A stretch of DNA of 64,000 bases from Lachnospiraceae bacterium (GTDB lineage Bacteria; Bacillota; Clostridia; Lachnospirales; Lachnospiraceae): assembly GCA_024403615.1 (NCBI GenBank), contig JAKSRM010000010.1:1-64000 (forward strand), written 5' to 3'. The notes below the pieces were generated by a model. It made no database searches, was not told where the DNA came from, and worked only from the letters and a program-made list of their open reading frames with translations. The position numbers were made by a program, and so were the translations under genes. Positions 35,294 through 44,800 of the stretch are shown piece by piece. Positions within the stretch are counted from its first letter, which is position 1. Every line of letters begins with the position of its first letter.

Positions 35294-35335
35294 TTCGTAT
35301 CATTCGGCAATTGCCGATTCAAAGGAGGAACTGAT

Positions 35336-35980
35336 ATGAGATATGTATGTCAAATCTGCGGCTACATCTATGATGATGCCAAAGAAAAAGTCCCTTTCAG
35401 TGATCTTCCGGACACATGGACCTGCCCTCTCTGCGGCGCTAAGAAATCAGATTTTAAACCAGAAGAAGTAATAACACCTCAGAGTCCGACGCCACTGGTT
35501 CAACCAGCTCCTGTTCCTGAAGAAGATATGAAAGGATTATCTGCAGGACAGTTTTCAGCTTTATGCTCAAACTTAGCCCGCGGATGTGAGAAACAGTATA
35601 AAAATGAAGAAGCGGAATTATTCCGCCAGTTAGCAGATTATTTCGCTGCAATCACTCCTGCTGTAAACGATGCAACGGTAGAAAACATTGCAAAACTCCT
35701 TGCGGAAGATATTGAAAATTATCCTTCGGTAAGAGCGACTGCCGATGCTTCTGCAGACAGAGGCGCCGCTAGAATCTGTGTTTGGGGCGAGAAAGTAACC
35801 AGAATGCTTTCCTCTCTCGTAAACAGATACTTAGATGAAGGCGAACGCTGGCTTGCAGGAAACAACATCTGGGTTTGCACCGTCTGTGGCTTTGTATTCG
35901 TAGGAGAAAACCCTCCAGAAATTTGCCCAGTATGCAAAGTCCCTGCATGGAAATTTGAAAAAATGGAAGGGAGGGCGTAA
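35336..35980 (+). CDS. Protein with rubredoxin domains at both ends
   Basis: 214 residues, AAAGGAGG upstream. Residues 1-45 are a full rubredoxin ([13 protein letters not shown]...[11 protein letters not shown]). A Pro-rich linker leads to a helical middle (about 65-175) that resembles a degenerate ferritin-like or rubrerythrin domain ([20 protein letters not shown]). The C-terminus (about 178-214) is a second, shorter ribbon (CTVCGFVF...[14 protein letters not shown]), as at the end of rubrerythrin. Probably an electron-transfer partner in peroxide or superoxide reduction. Third element of the PerR unit, two bases before the next gene. Confidence 0.82.
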   Translation: MRYVCQICGYIYDDAKEKVPFSDLPDTWTCPLCGAKKSDFKPEEVITPQSPTPLVQPAPVPEEDMKGLSAGQFSALCSNLARGCEKQYKNEEAELFRQLADYFAAITPAVNDATVENIAKLLAEDIENYPSVRATADASADRGAARICVWGEKVTRMLSSLVNRYLDEGERWLAGNNIWVCTVCGFVFVGENPPEICPVCKVPAWKFEKMEGRA

Positions 35981-35982
35981 CA

Positions 35983-37035
35983 ATGGAATTTAAAGCTTAC
36001 AGAAATCTCCGGCTTTGTACAAAAGATTGTCTTTGCCTTTATGTATGCCCTACCGGAGCTACTGATACAGAAGATAGTATCATTGATGTGAAAAAATGTA
36101 TCGGATGTGGCGTATGTGCCAACGCATGTCCAAGCGCTGCCATTACGATGGTACCTTCCGAATACCCAGTTCAGCAGCCAAAGACAGAAACTGTTGTAAA
36201 TACATTAAATGCTCTGTCAGCAAGCAAAGCCTATGGCGAGAAAGCAGCTCTTCAGGTTGCAGAAGCAACAGAAAAAGACGGTCTTTACCGTTTGATGAAC
36301 GCAGTTGCAAAATCTGAACGTTTGGTAGCAGAAGATATTCTCCGTGAATCCGGCTTTATGCTTCCACAAAGCAATAATGCACACGAATTATTAGAACAAT
36401 TTATCGAAAATCCTCCAACACCGGATTTTCCGATTGAAATAGCAAAAAAATTATTAAATAGAATTCCAAATAACGAAAAGAAAGAGGTAAAAAACATGGC
36501 AAACAAATACGCAGGAACACAGACAGAAAAGAATCTTGAAGCAGCTTTCGCAGGCGAATCACAGGCTAGAAATAAATACACATACTTCGCTTCCACAGCT
36601 AAAAAAGAAGGTTTCGAGCAGATTTCCGCTCTCTTCGAAAAAACAGCAAACAATGAAAAAGAACACGCTAAGATGTGGTTCAAAGAGCTGGAAGGCATCG
36701 GCTCAACAGCTGAAAACCTTGCTGCAGCAGCAGACGGCGAAAACTATGAGTGGACCGACATGTACGAAGGTTTTGCAAAAACAGCAGAAGAAGAAGGTTT
36801 CCCAGAGTTAGCAGCAAAATTCCGTATGGTAGCAGCTATCGAGAAACATCATGAAGAACGTTACAGAGCTCTTCTCCACAACGTAGAAGCTCAGGAAGTA
36901 TTTGCTAAGAGTGAAGTAAAAGTTTGGGAATGCCGTAACTGCGGACATATCGTAGTCGGAACAAAGGCTCCTGAAGTTTGCCCAGTATGCGCTCATCCAC
37001 AGGCTTATTTTGAAATTAACTGCGAGAATTACTAA
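35983..37035 (+). CDS. Ferredoxin-rubrerythrin fusion protein
   Basis: 350 residues starting two bases after the preceding stop. Residues 1-60 form a ferredoxin-like domain with Cys clusters ([12 protein letters not shown], then [12 protein letters not shown]). A linker of about 110 residues leads to a complete rubrerythrin from Met172: [50 protein letters not shown] (diiron ligands) and the C-terminal rubredoxin CRNCGHIV...[11 protein letters not shown]. Rubrerythrin reduces hydrogen peroxide. Met172 (36496) has its own AGAGG ribosome-binding site, so a free rubrerythrin of 179 residues may also be made. Confidence 0.87.
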   Translation: MEFKAYRNLRLCTKDCLCLYVCPTGATDTEDSIIDVKKCIGCGVCANACPSAAITMVPSEYPVQQPKTETVVNTLNALSASKAYGEKAALQVAEATEKDGLYRLMNAVAKSERLVAEDILRESGFMLPQSNNAHELLEQFIENPPTPDFPIEIAKKLLNRIPNNEKKEVKNMANKYAGTQTEKNLEAAFAGESQARNKYTYFASTAKKEGFEQISALFEKTANNEKEHAKMWFKELEGIGSTAENLAAAADGENYEWTDMYEGFAKTAEEEGFPELAAKFRMVAAIEKHHEERYRALLHNVEAQEVFAKSEVKVWECRNCGHIVVGTKAPEVCPVCAHPQAYFEINCENY

Positions 37036-37061
37036 AATTAACAATAACTGATACAAGAACG

Positions 37062-37093
37062 ACCGGGTATTAAAATATAATACCCGGTTTTTA
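37062..37093 (+). terminator. Terminator of the perR operon
   Basis: ACCGGGTATTA (37062-37072)/TAATACCCGGT (37078-37088) followed by TTTT. Confidence 0.88.
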
Positions 37094-37138
37094 TCAAAAA
37101 ACGTTCTGCTTTACGAAACAGGAAGACAAGGAGAACTT

Positions 37139-37756
37139 ATGGACAAAAAAGCAATTTACAATCTTTCTTATGGCGTTTTTATGCTGGCAACAAAATCCGG
37201 TGAAAAAGTAAACGGATGTATCACCAACACCTGTATGCAGGTTGCATCAAATCCAACCCGTATCGCCATCGCTTGCATCAACGCCAACTATACTTGCGAA
37301 CTGATCAAGGAAAGTAAACTGTTTACTCTTTCCATTTTAGATAACACTTGCACTTTTAATACCATTCAGCATTTTGGCATGCAATCCGGAAGAGATGCAG
37401 ACAAATTCGGGATGATTCAGGCTCCAGTTGATGAAAAGAGAATCCCATATCTGGGATGGCAGGCTTGCTCTGTATTAAGCTGCCACGTTGTTGATGAAAA
37501 AGATTTGGGCAGCCATACTCTGTTTATTGCAGAAATCGATGATGCCAAAGTTTTAAGCGAGAATCCACCTTTGACCTACGCAGACTATCAGGCGAACCTG
37601 AAACCAAAAGCTGCAAAACCAGCCGCTGAAAAGAAAATTGTAGGCTGGAGGTGTAAAATCTGTGGATATCGTTATGACGGACCTATCCTTCCGGAAGATT
37701 TCACATGTCCATTATGCGGACACGATAGCAGCGACTTTGAGCCAATTTATGAATAA
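37139..37756 (+). CDS. Flavin reductase-rubredoxin fusion (high-molecular-weight rubredoxin type)
   Basis: 205 residues, ACAAGGAGAA upstream. Residues 1-150 are a flavin-reductase-like FMN domain (YGVFMLATKSGEKVNGCITN, IAIACINANYTCELI, HTLFIAEIDDAKVL). A short Lys/Ala linker leads to a rubredoxin (CKICGYRYDG...CPLCGHDSSDF). Proteins of this layout pass electrons from NAD(P)H to flavodiiron oxygen or peroxide reductases. It follows the perR operon after a terminator, so it may have separate control, but its role fits the same stress response. Confidence 0.88.
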   Translation: MDKKAIYNLSYGVFMLATKSGEKVNGCITNTCMQVASNPTRIAIACINANYTCELIKESKLFTLSILDNTCTFNTIQHFGMQSGRDADKFGMIQAPVDEKRIPYLGWQACSVLSCHVVDEKDLGSHTLFIAEIDDAKVLSENPPLTYADYQANLKPKAAKPAAEKKIVGWRCKICGYRYDGPILPEDFTCPLCGHDSSDFEPIYE

Positions 37757-37771
37757 ATAATTTAAAAATCA

Positions 37772-37808
37772 AAGAGAGGACTTAGAATCATCTATTGTCC
37801 TCTTTTTG
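37772..37808. terminator. Terminator between Hrb-like gene and ydbC
   Basis: AGAGGAC (37775-37781) pairs with GTCCTCT (37797-37803) and is followed by T5; convergent genes. Confidence 0.75.
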
Positions 37809-37826
37809 TAAATGAATATTTAATGT

Positions 37827-38048
37827 TTACTGTAATTTTTCACTTAAAAGTTGGCACAGTTCCCAAGCTTCATCAGCCGTCAGCGTAATTCCTTTTCCCA
37901 TTTTGGAATGATCTTCCGACCAGTCACGAATATCATATTTTGGTGCTGCCCCATTCCATGAAACCAAATTGATTTCTTTTTTCCAACCTTTACTGCCTTC
38001 CGCAATCACACCAATCTGTTCTACAATTTCATATTTAAATTCTGCCAT
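37827..38048 (-). CDS. YdbC/PC4 family single-stranded DNA-binding protein
   Basis: 73 residues, GAAAGGAGAG upstream. MAEFKYEIVEQIGVI, GWKKEINLVSWNGAAPKYDIR and WELCQLLSEKL match the short bacterial PC4-like (YdbC) family, dimeric proteins that bind single-stranded nucleic acid. It starts 13 bases after the stop of the small helix-turn-helix gene and is probably co-transcribed with it. Confidence 0.85.
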   Translation of the reverse strand: MAEFKYEIVEQIGVIAEGSKGWKKEINLVSWNGAAPKYDIRDWSEDHSKMGKGITLTADEAWELCQLLSEKLQ

Positions 38049-38061
38049 GTTAACTCTCCTT

Positions 38062-38190
38062 TCATTTTCTATTACCTATTGATGCTCGATTTTTTCCAGG
38101 AATTCTTCCACTGATAAGCATTTTTCGTACATTACCAGTATCCTTTCCCAACAATCTTGCATACTCAGAAACAGAAATATATTCTTCCAT
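38062..38190 (-). CDS. Very small helix-turn-helix protein
   Basis: 42 residues from the ATG at 38188-38190, with AGGGG nine bases upstream. The sequence MEEYISVSEYARLLGKDTG followed by NVRKMLISGRIPG is a typical helix-turn-helix of the excisionase/MerR-like HTH_17 kind. The usual wing and C-terminal tail are missing: after GRIPGKN it ends within nine residues, so it may be truncated or frameshifted at the A6 run. It lies between the CRISPR array end and ydbC, on the array's strand. A longer frame overlapping it in another phase is a shadow. Confidence 0.6.
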   Translation of the reverse strand: MEEYISVSEYARLLGKDTGNVRKMLISGRIPGKNRASIGNRK

Positions 38191-38290
38191 TCAAGCACGC
38201 CCCTATGAAAAACTTTAACATGGTATCGTGTAAATATCAAAGTATACATTTGCGTAAATAGATTTTCTTTTTCCATTATAGTAAAACAAC

Positions 38291-38303
38291 ACACATAATG
38301 TGT
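38291..38303. promoter_or_regulatory. 13-bp palindrome beyond the CRISPR array end
   Basis: ACACAT-A-ATGTGT is a perfect inverted repeat, about 100 bases upstream of the small HTH gene and just outside the decayed terminal repeat. It could be an operator; there is no direct evidence. Confidence 0.3.
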
Positions 38304-38304
38304 A

Positions 38305-38340
38305 TTGCTAAAGCATTTCAAATTAACAAAGCTCTCAAAC
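38305..38340 (-). repeat. Degenerate leader-distal CRISPR repeat
   Basis: The 20 bases at 38321-38340 are identical to the corresponding end of the CRISPR repeat, while the other 16 bases are diverged. This marks the old (trailer) end of the array and defines one further 30-base spacer at 38341-38370. Confidence 0.9.
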
Positions 38341-38370
38341 TGTTCAGCTTGCATCCATAAACCTCCGTAA

Positions 38371-39986
38371 GTTTGAGTCCTATCTGAATTAACAAAGCTC
38401 TCAAACGCTGTATAACAGATGGATTCCCAGTTGCATGTTTGAGTCCTATCTGAATTAACAAAGCTCTCAAACCCGATGCATAATAGCTGCTATGGTCTGT
38501 ATGTTTGAGTCCTATCTGAATTAACAAAGCTCTCAAACAACTGGAGCAGAGAGAGGCAGCCATCGCAGGTTTGAGTCCTATCTGAATTAACAAAGCTCTC
38601 AAACAAAGAGACTTTACATACAAAAGCACATGGGGTTTGAGTCCTATCTGAATTAACAAAGCTCTCAAACTCCATGTATAATTCAGCAATTGAAAGTTTA
38701 GTTTGAGTCCTATCTGAATTAACAAAGCTCTCAAACTTGGCTGAAATGAAGGCACTTAAGAAAAGGGTTTGAGTCCTATCTGAATTAACAAAGCTCTCAA
38801 ACGCCCCACCATTTCTGCCTTACGGTCATGGGTTTGAGTCCTATCTGAATTAACAAAGCTCTCAAACGAATATATGACAGATTTTTCGTGGCAAGATGTT
38901 TGAGTCCTATCTGAATTAACAAAGCTCTCAAACCATAGTAATTATTTAATAGTTACTAGTATTGTTTGAGTCCTATCTGAATTAACAAAGCTCTCAAACC
39001 TAGTTCTTTATCTTTAGGTATCTGTCCGTGTTTGAGTCCTATCTGAATTAACAAAGCTCTCAAACACGATAAAGGAAAAGAAGTTTTCTACGTTAGTTTG
39101 AGTCCTATCTGAATTAACAAAGCTCTCAAACTTTGCAAGCTTCGGGTCCGAATAGACAACAGTTTGAGTCCTATCTGAATTAACAAAGCTCTCAAACACC
39201 TTCACGGAATTTATCAGCAAATCTTAAGTTTGAGTCCTATCTGAATTAACAAAGCTCTCAAACTATTGCCGCGTACCTGGTAAATGACGCTTGTTTGAGT
39301 CCTATCTGAATTAACAAAGCTCTCAAACTAAATGGTGGTAATTTTTTATAATCTCTCAGTTTGAGTCCTATCTGAATTAACAAAGCTCTCAAACAATCTA
39401 TCTAGACCAGGACATCTTACCAGGGTTTGAGTCCTATCTGAATTAACAAAGCTCTCAAACTAACCAGCTCCCCGTATTAACAATCGGAGTGTTTGAGTCC
39501 TATCTGAATTAACAAAGCTCTCAAACCCGATGAAGTGGCAGCAGGAAACAAACTGGTTTGAGTCCTATCTGAATTAACAAAGCTCTCAAACTTGGATGCT
39601 ATTAAGTTATTTAAGACTTTAGTTTGAGTCCTATCTGAATTAACAAAGCTCTCAAACCCCCGCGTCAAAAATTTTCACGTTTCCATTGTTTGAGTCCTAT
39701 CTGAATTAACAAAGCTCTCAAACTCCGGCTACTCTATATCCTGGCGTATTTTGTTTGAGTCCTATCTGAATTAACAAAGCTCTCAAACAGAGATTGTGCT
39801 GTCGCTTGGTGTGTCCTCGTTTGAGTCCTATCTGAATTAACAAAGCTCTCAAACAGCGTCGCAACATTGTTAACAAGCCTGTGTGTTTGAGTCCTATCTG
39901 AATTAACAAAGCTCTCAAACCAAGTAAGGTCTTCGTCGAGTGCCTGATAGGTTTGAGTCCTATCTGAATTAACAAAGCTCTCAAAC
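38371..39986 (-). CRISPR. Type II-A CRISPR array, 25 identical 36-bp repeats
   Basis: Twenty-five full repeats with no visible variation are separated by 24 spacers (20 of 30 bases, four of 29: 38803, 39264, 39527 and 39724). With the degenerate terminal repeat there are 25 spacers. In crRNA orientation (minus strand) the repeat starts GTTTGAGAGCTTTG and ends AGGACTCAAAC, much like other II-A repeats starting GTTTnAGAGC. Orientation is fixed by the tracrRNA anti-repeat, the decayed repeat at the low-coordinate end and the leader beside csn2. The newest spacer is therefore 39921-39950. Confidence 0.98.
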
Positions 39987-40019
39987 CTCAAATTCTTTTT
40001 TGAGGTTTCAAATGCCTGA
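39987..40019 (-). promoter_or_regulatory. Very short CRISPR leader with ATTTGAG anchor motif
   Basis: Only 33 bases separate the csn2 stop from the first repeat. On the minus strand the leader ends ATTTGAG directly against the repeat (39987-39993), the motif known to guide Cas1-Cas2 integration in type II-A systems. AAACCTCAAA and TTTGAGGTTT form a 10-bp inverted repeat across the leader-repeat junction. A TATAAT at 40033-40038 (minus strand) inside the last csn2 codons is a plausible -10 box for array transcription. Confidence 0.65.
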
Positions 40020-40694
40020 TTAATCCAAATTTATTATACAAAGATCCTTATCAACAATAATGCAATGTTCATTCTCGTTTTTAGCAATAAAATTTCCTTC
40101 CAGGTCAAGCGAAAAAACCTTCTCATAAAACATAAACTCATATAAATCATGAAGTTCTATTTCGGAAAGATATAATTTTAAATTCACAAAAATAAACAGC
40201 GATATTCCACATATTCTATGATAAGTTCTAATATAATCAATTATTTTTTCTAATAATGTTCCCTCATCTATCTGGAGTTTTACATTATACAATTTCAAAA
40301 AATCTACGACTCCAATATCTATATTATAATCCAATGGATATGGTGATACATCATTTATCTGTTCAATCAAGCGGATATTATTTCCGTTTTGCTCCAAGAA
40401 ATTCAATGTAAATTTCTCAGAAATAATTCTTTCTAGTTCTTTGTATAAATAATTTATTACCTTTTTTTCATTACAATCTAAAGCAAATGGATTAATAATA
40501 AAAATAGATTTTTTATTTAACGACAATAATTTATCATCTTCGGATAATATTAATGTTCCTTCTTCTCCATTGCATTGTTTCCAAAATGACATAAGAATAT
40601 CTGAAAATAATTCCCTTTTTTCTATTATCAATACTTGTGCAAAGTTTTCTAAAAAAGGAATTTCCTTATCAATTTGAGAAATATATAGCTTCAT
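40020..40694 (-). CDS. csn2: CRISPR-associated protein Csn2
   Basis: 224 residues, starting in a 4-base ATGA overlap with the cas2 stop. It is the fourth gene in the canonical II-A order. The sequence is AT-rich and diverged, with LILSEDDKLLSLNKKSIFII and LFIFVNLKLYLSEIELHDLY resembling the Csn2 beta-strand and helix pattern. Csn2 forms tetrameric rings on DNA ends and is required with Cas9, Cas1 and Cas2 for spacer acquisition. Its presence defines subtype II-A. Length is typical of the short Csn2 class. Confidence 0.88.
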   Translation of the reverse strand: MKLYISQIDKEIPFLENFAQVLIIEKRELFSDILMSFWKQCNGEEGTLILSEDDKLLSLNKKSIFIINPFALDCNEKKVINYLYKELERIISEKFTLNFLEQNGNNIRLIEQINDVSPYPLDYNIDIGVVDFLKLYNVKLQIDEGTLLEKIIDYIRTYHRICGISLFIFVNLKLYLSEIELHDLYEFMFYEKVFSLDLEGNFIAKNENEHCIIVDKDLCIINLD

Positions 40695-41011
40695 ATTATT
40701 ATAAGTCTTTCATCCGAATCAATTATATTATTTGTACTGCTTCCAACAAGAAAATCCATTTTCGCATACTGTTTTTCCGTAATTTTTAATATTTGAACCA
40801 GTCCCTCCGCCGGCTTATTTTTTTCTAAATTATTTGATACCGCATCCGCAATATTACTATTTGGTACAAGCTTGCAATACACAGATTCCTGCATCATAAT
40901 AAATCCGGATTTAATCAAATATTTTCTAAAAGTTCTATAATCTCTTCGATTCTTGTCGGTTAAAACGGGTAAATCAAAGAAAACCATTACTCTCATATAT
41001 CTATAACTCAT
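40691..41011 (-). CDS. cas2: CRISPR-associated endonuclease Cas2
   Basis: 106 residues, overlapping cas1 by 11 bases. MRVMVFFDLPVLTDKNRRDYR is the typical first strand with the conserved Asp (D13), followed by FRKYLIKSGFIMMQESVYCK and the late strand VQILKITEKQYAKM. Cas2 dimers bridge Cas1 dimers in the integrase complex. Start at 41011 is kept; the in-frame ATG at residue 6 is an alternative. Confidence 0.95.
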   Translation of the reverse strand: MSYRYMRVMVFFDLPVLTDKNRRDYRTFRKYLIKSGFIMMQESVYCKLVPNSNIADAVSNNLEKNKPAEGLVQILKITEKQYAKMDFLVGSSTNNIIDSDERLIII

Positions 41012-41876
41012 CTCTGGAATAAAATTTAATTAATGAAACATCCGAATTGTTCAATGCATCAAACACGGATCTTGCATATATCTTTATCGCATTATTTACA
41101 AGTTCTCTTCTTCCTGCAATAACAACTTCTTCTTGCAATATATAAAGCATGTCCATTTTTTCCGAATGCTCAAATTTTTCCGGCATTAAACTAATAACTT
41201 TTGAATCAACCAATGGACGAAAAGGTTCCATTAAATCTGATGCCAAATTAAACTGATTAAACATATTATCATGGAACAAACCGATCTGCGTTATATAGCC
41301 ATTTGAAACAACTTCTCGATTAAAGGTTGACAATATAAGAGTGTATCCATAATTCAAAGCTGCATTTATACTGTTTTCTGCTGTTCTTGTAAAATCCTTT
41401 CCAAAAAGAGCATTAAAATAAACTTTTGCAGCATGCCCTTCCCGGTTTGTAACATCGCCGAACTCCATTTCGTTTATATATTCATATAATAAATTGGCTT
41501 CATCCAAATTTAAGAATTCTAAGAGTTCGGCTTGTTTTCTTATTTTCTCCGATACAATTTCTGTCCACACCGAATCCTTGACGTCCTGATTCCATTGCAT
41601 CTGATTCCGGATTTTGGCGCTGGTGTCATGGGCTCCATAATACGGAAGTAATTCGGAACTTGGATTCCTTTTTTCATCACAGAAAATCACTTTAACTTTT
41701 CGTTTTACCAACTCAGCCAATAAGGCAGTCGTTAATGAAACCGCAGTTGTCTCAATCATTAAGGTATGGATTTCATCAATGTGAACTCGAACCGTATCTT
41801 CTGACCGGACTACTAAATAGCCCATCTGATAATCTAGCTTTGCACTTTTGGATATAACAACCATTCTCCAACTCAT
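41001..41876 (-). CDS. cas1: CRISPR-associated integrase Cas1 (type II)
   Basis: 291 residues, 4-base overlap with the end of cas9. The metal ligands of the integrase site are present: E146 in NREGHAAKVYFNALFG, H202 in GLFHDNMFNQFNLASDL, and acidic D214/E217 in the following helix. Length is typical. Together with Cas2 it inserts spacers at the leader end, helped in II-A by Csn2 and Cas9. Tight overlaps through cas9-cas1-cas2-csn2 indicate one transcript with coupled translation. Confidence 0.97.
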   Translation of the reverse strand: MSWRMVVISKSAKLDYQMGYLVVRSEDTVRVHIDEIHTLMIETTAVSLTTALLAELVKRKVKVIFCDEKRNPSSELLPYYGAHDTSAKIRNQMQWNQDVKDSVWTEIVSEKIRKQAELLEFLNLDEANLLYEYINEMEFGDVTNREGHAAKVYFNALFGKDFTRTAENSINAALNYGYTLILSTFNREVVSNGYITQIGLFHDNMFNQFNLASDLMEPFRPLVDSKVISLMPEKFEHSEKMDMLYILQEEVVIAGRRELVNNAIKIYARSVFDALNNSDVSLIKFYSRDEL

Positions 41877-44800
41877 ACTGTTTGTAAATTAACCCTAGAC
41901 TCAAATAAGCCAGTCACAGATTGATTAACAAGTACTATTTCCTTTTTATTTGAAATATCCTTACCTAAATACATTTTTCCGCTACTTGACGAACCACCTA
42001 TCAAACTCAAATCTGCAGTATTTGTTCCAATAGAACTCAAAATAAGAATTTGACCAAGTACAAATACTTGTTTTTCAATTGAAAGTTTATTAAAAGATTC
42101 TCTTCCTTCTGTTACTCTCAATGCTATATTATTTGGTTTTAACAAAAATAAAGTTGAATTTAATTTCTTAGATAAATATTCATAAAATTCAATGTTTTTT
42201 TCTTTTGTTATTTCATTTGAAATATTTTTACTTTCTGCAAATTTTTCTATTAATTTTATATAACCCGACCAACTATCATCAACGATTAAATTAACGGCAT
42301 TTCGAAGTGAAAATTGTTTTCCTGTTTTACCAGACAAATGCACATAATATCCATTTAATTTAACTAACGACTGAATATTGATTTTTCTAACTCTGATGGA
42401 AAATTCCTCTGTAAAGCCTAACGCATCGACACAGTACTGCTCTAGTTGTGATGGATCTTTATCCACAATCTCTTTCATATAAATCGGTAAGGTTTCTATC
42501 GTTCTTACTGATTTACCTTTTACCTTTCGTTCTACTAAAAAGAAGTATGCTGTAGAAACACTAGAATATCCTCCATATTTCTTAACATCCAGCATCTTAG
42601 AATCACTGATTTTCAGCGGAATATATCCTTCATCTTTTGTTTGATTTTTTCCATATAATGTTGCATTTGCAATAGAGCCATGGCCTACAAAACTTTGTCT
42701 CGTAACAATCGGCGTATTTTTAGACATCATCTTCCGGACAGTAGAAATAGTACCTGGATTTCCATCTTTTGCTGCAACCCAGGCTTTTTCTCCGTTGCGC
42801 TCAACATCATAATCAAACATCTTATAAAGATGATAAGAGTTATTTTTCTGTGAATATTCCGTCTTAATATAATTCAGCGGACTCTTTGTAAACTTTGTTA
42901 AATATACATTTCCAACAACGATGTTCAAATAAGCATCCTTCGCATGATGTAATTCATTAACATTTCTATTCTTAATAAAGTCTCTGTCCTGCCTGAAACT
43001 TGAAACATTTCCTGCTTTTGAATAAACAATTTCTGTACTTGGAAGAACTTGTTTCAAAATATCTGCAACACCCTTTGTTGCCTGTCCTGTTTCAACGAGC
43101 TGTCGCGCAATAAAATCTGCCTTTTGTTCTTCTGTAAATTCTTTTGTACCTAATAACCGTCTATACTTTTCATCTGACAAAAGTTTCTTTTCATTTAACA
43201 GTTTCCATAACTGTCTTACTTTCTCAGAATTTCGTATTCTTGGCTCTAACGGATAAATATCGCTCTTATGGGCATTGGATTGTTTATTAACCAGAACAAG
43301 ATTATTATTAATGTTATCGTCTTTTACAAAATGTCTTGGATAAATATGATCAATGTCATACAGATTGTCATTAAACAAATCATCCAAATCTATTGGTTGT
43401 CCAGTGTACATATCTCTTCCCATCTGAAGGAAATACAAGTACATTTTTTTACTTTTAATGGTTCCAGAAGCTCCTGCTTTTTCAATTTCCTCTTTCCATA
43501 AATGAGTTTCATCTTTTATGTTTTTATACAACTCGATAAGCTGTTTTTCTCTTGAATTCTTTCTTCCAAGATCACCCTTTTGCTCATCCGAACGTGTCAT
43601 TTCAATAAAAACTTTTTCAGGAGCATGTCCCATTACATACTCAATTTCTTTAATGATTTTTATCGTCTGCCAAATCATTTTTTTAACAGGTGCTGAGAAA
43701 TACCAATCATTTAAATCATCTAAATCAAAATCAGATAACCCCTTCTTCATCTGATTTTGTCGTTCTTCCAGTTCCTCTTTAAATGTAAAATCTGGACTAT
43801 AGAGAAGCTCCATAAAATTATTATTAGTTTCCCATAATGCTCGAATTAGAGACAATTTTTCTCCAATTCCCTTTTCGCAGCCTGGAAGTTCTAATAATTC
43901 CTTAGATAAATTTCCCCAATCTTTAAATTTTAATCCTAATACTAATTTCAGATTTTCTTCTGACAGTTCTGGATAATGTTCTTTTATTTGTGCTTTCAAA
44001 AAGGCTTTGGAATCTCCATATAACGTACTCCAGAAGATGATATCTTCTGCCATTTTCTTATAAGTATCTTTTTTCATATCATCGCCGAAAATTTTTAAAA
44101 ACTTTCCATAGGATGAAAGTGAATTATTAATATTAATGTCGATTCCAGTAAGCTTGTCATTTTCAGTTAAAGCGCCACAGCCAACCAGATATTTTTCCAG
44201 CTGATTTCTAGTAACCTTTTTTCCTTTCTCAAACAAATCAACATAGATTTTTTGTTTAAGTTCTACACTGATTTTTTCATCATTAATTTTAAGATTATTA
44301 ATCTCATTTAGTACGCAATAAGCTTCATACTCTAAAGAGCATTTTGGTAAAACTTGCTCCCCACTAATAAAGGTGCAGCGACGTACCATTCTTGATATAA
44401 ACGCTTCGGCAGTTGCCTTTACATCTATCTTGTCTTCGTAATTCCATGGGAGAACTGCGCCTTCTTCTTTTCTTACAACCCAACCGTTTCCATTATTTTT
44501 TTTGCTATTTTCACTAGTTGGTCCAATGTAATAAGGAATCTGGAAGGAAAACAAAGCAATGATTCTCTCTGAAATCGTTAAATTGCTTTCATCTTTTTCT
44601 TTTAAAAACGGAAGATACGTTTCAGCATTTGAAAGAATTTTTTTCATTTCTTTCAAATGCACCTGATTTGGAATTACACCATTGGATGCCGTTAATTGTT
44701 TCGGCATAAATGTTTCTTTAGAAATTTCGTCAAGAATATATAATACCTGCTCATCTGTTTCCGGAAGATCTTTTAATTGTTTTTTTACATAAGCATAAAA

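Noticed and set aside
38076..38354. Open frame of 92 codons between array and ydbC
   Set aside because: It begins inside the degenerate CRISPR repeat and overlaps the better-supported 42-codon HTH gene in another frame.
38371..39986. Open frames across the array reading repeated FESFVNSDRTQT or LRALLIQIGLK
   Set aside because: They are translations of the 36-bp CRISPR repeat, which has no internal stop in these frames; there is no start signal and the repeat period explains them fully.
42077..42090. 14-base match between spacer 38671-38700 (CAATTGAAAGTTTA) and the cas9 gene, suggesting self-targeting
   Set aside because: The match covers only the PAM-distal end of the spacer in crRNA orientation, the seed does not match, and a 14-base hit in AT-rich DNA is expected by chance.
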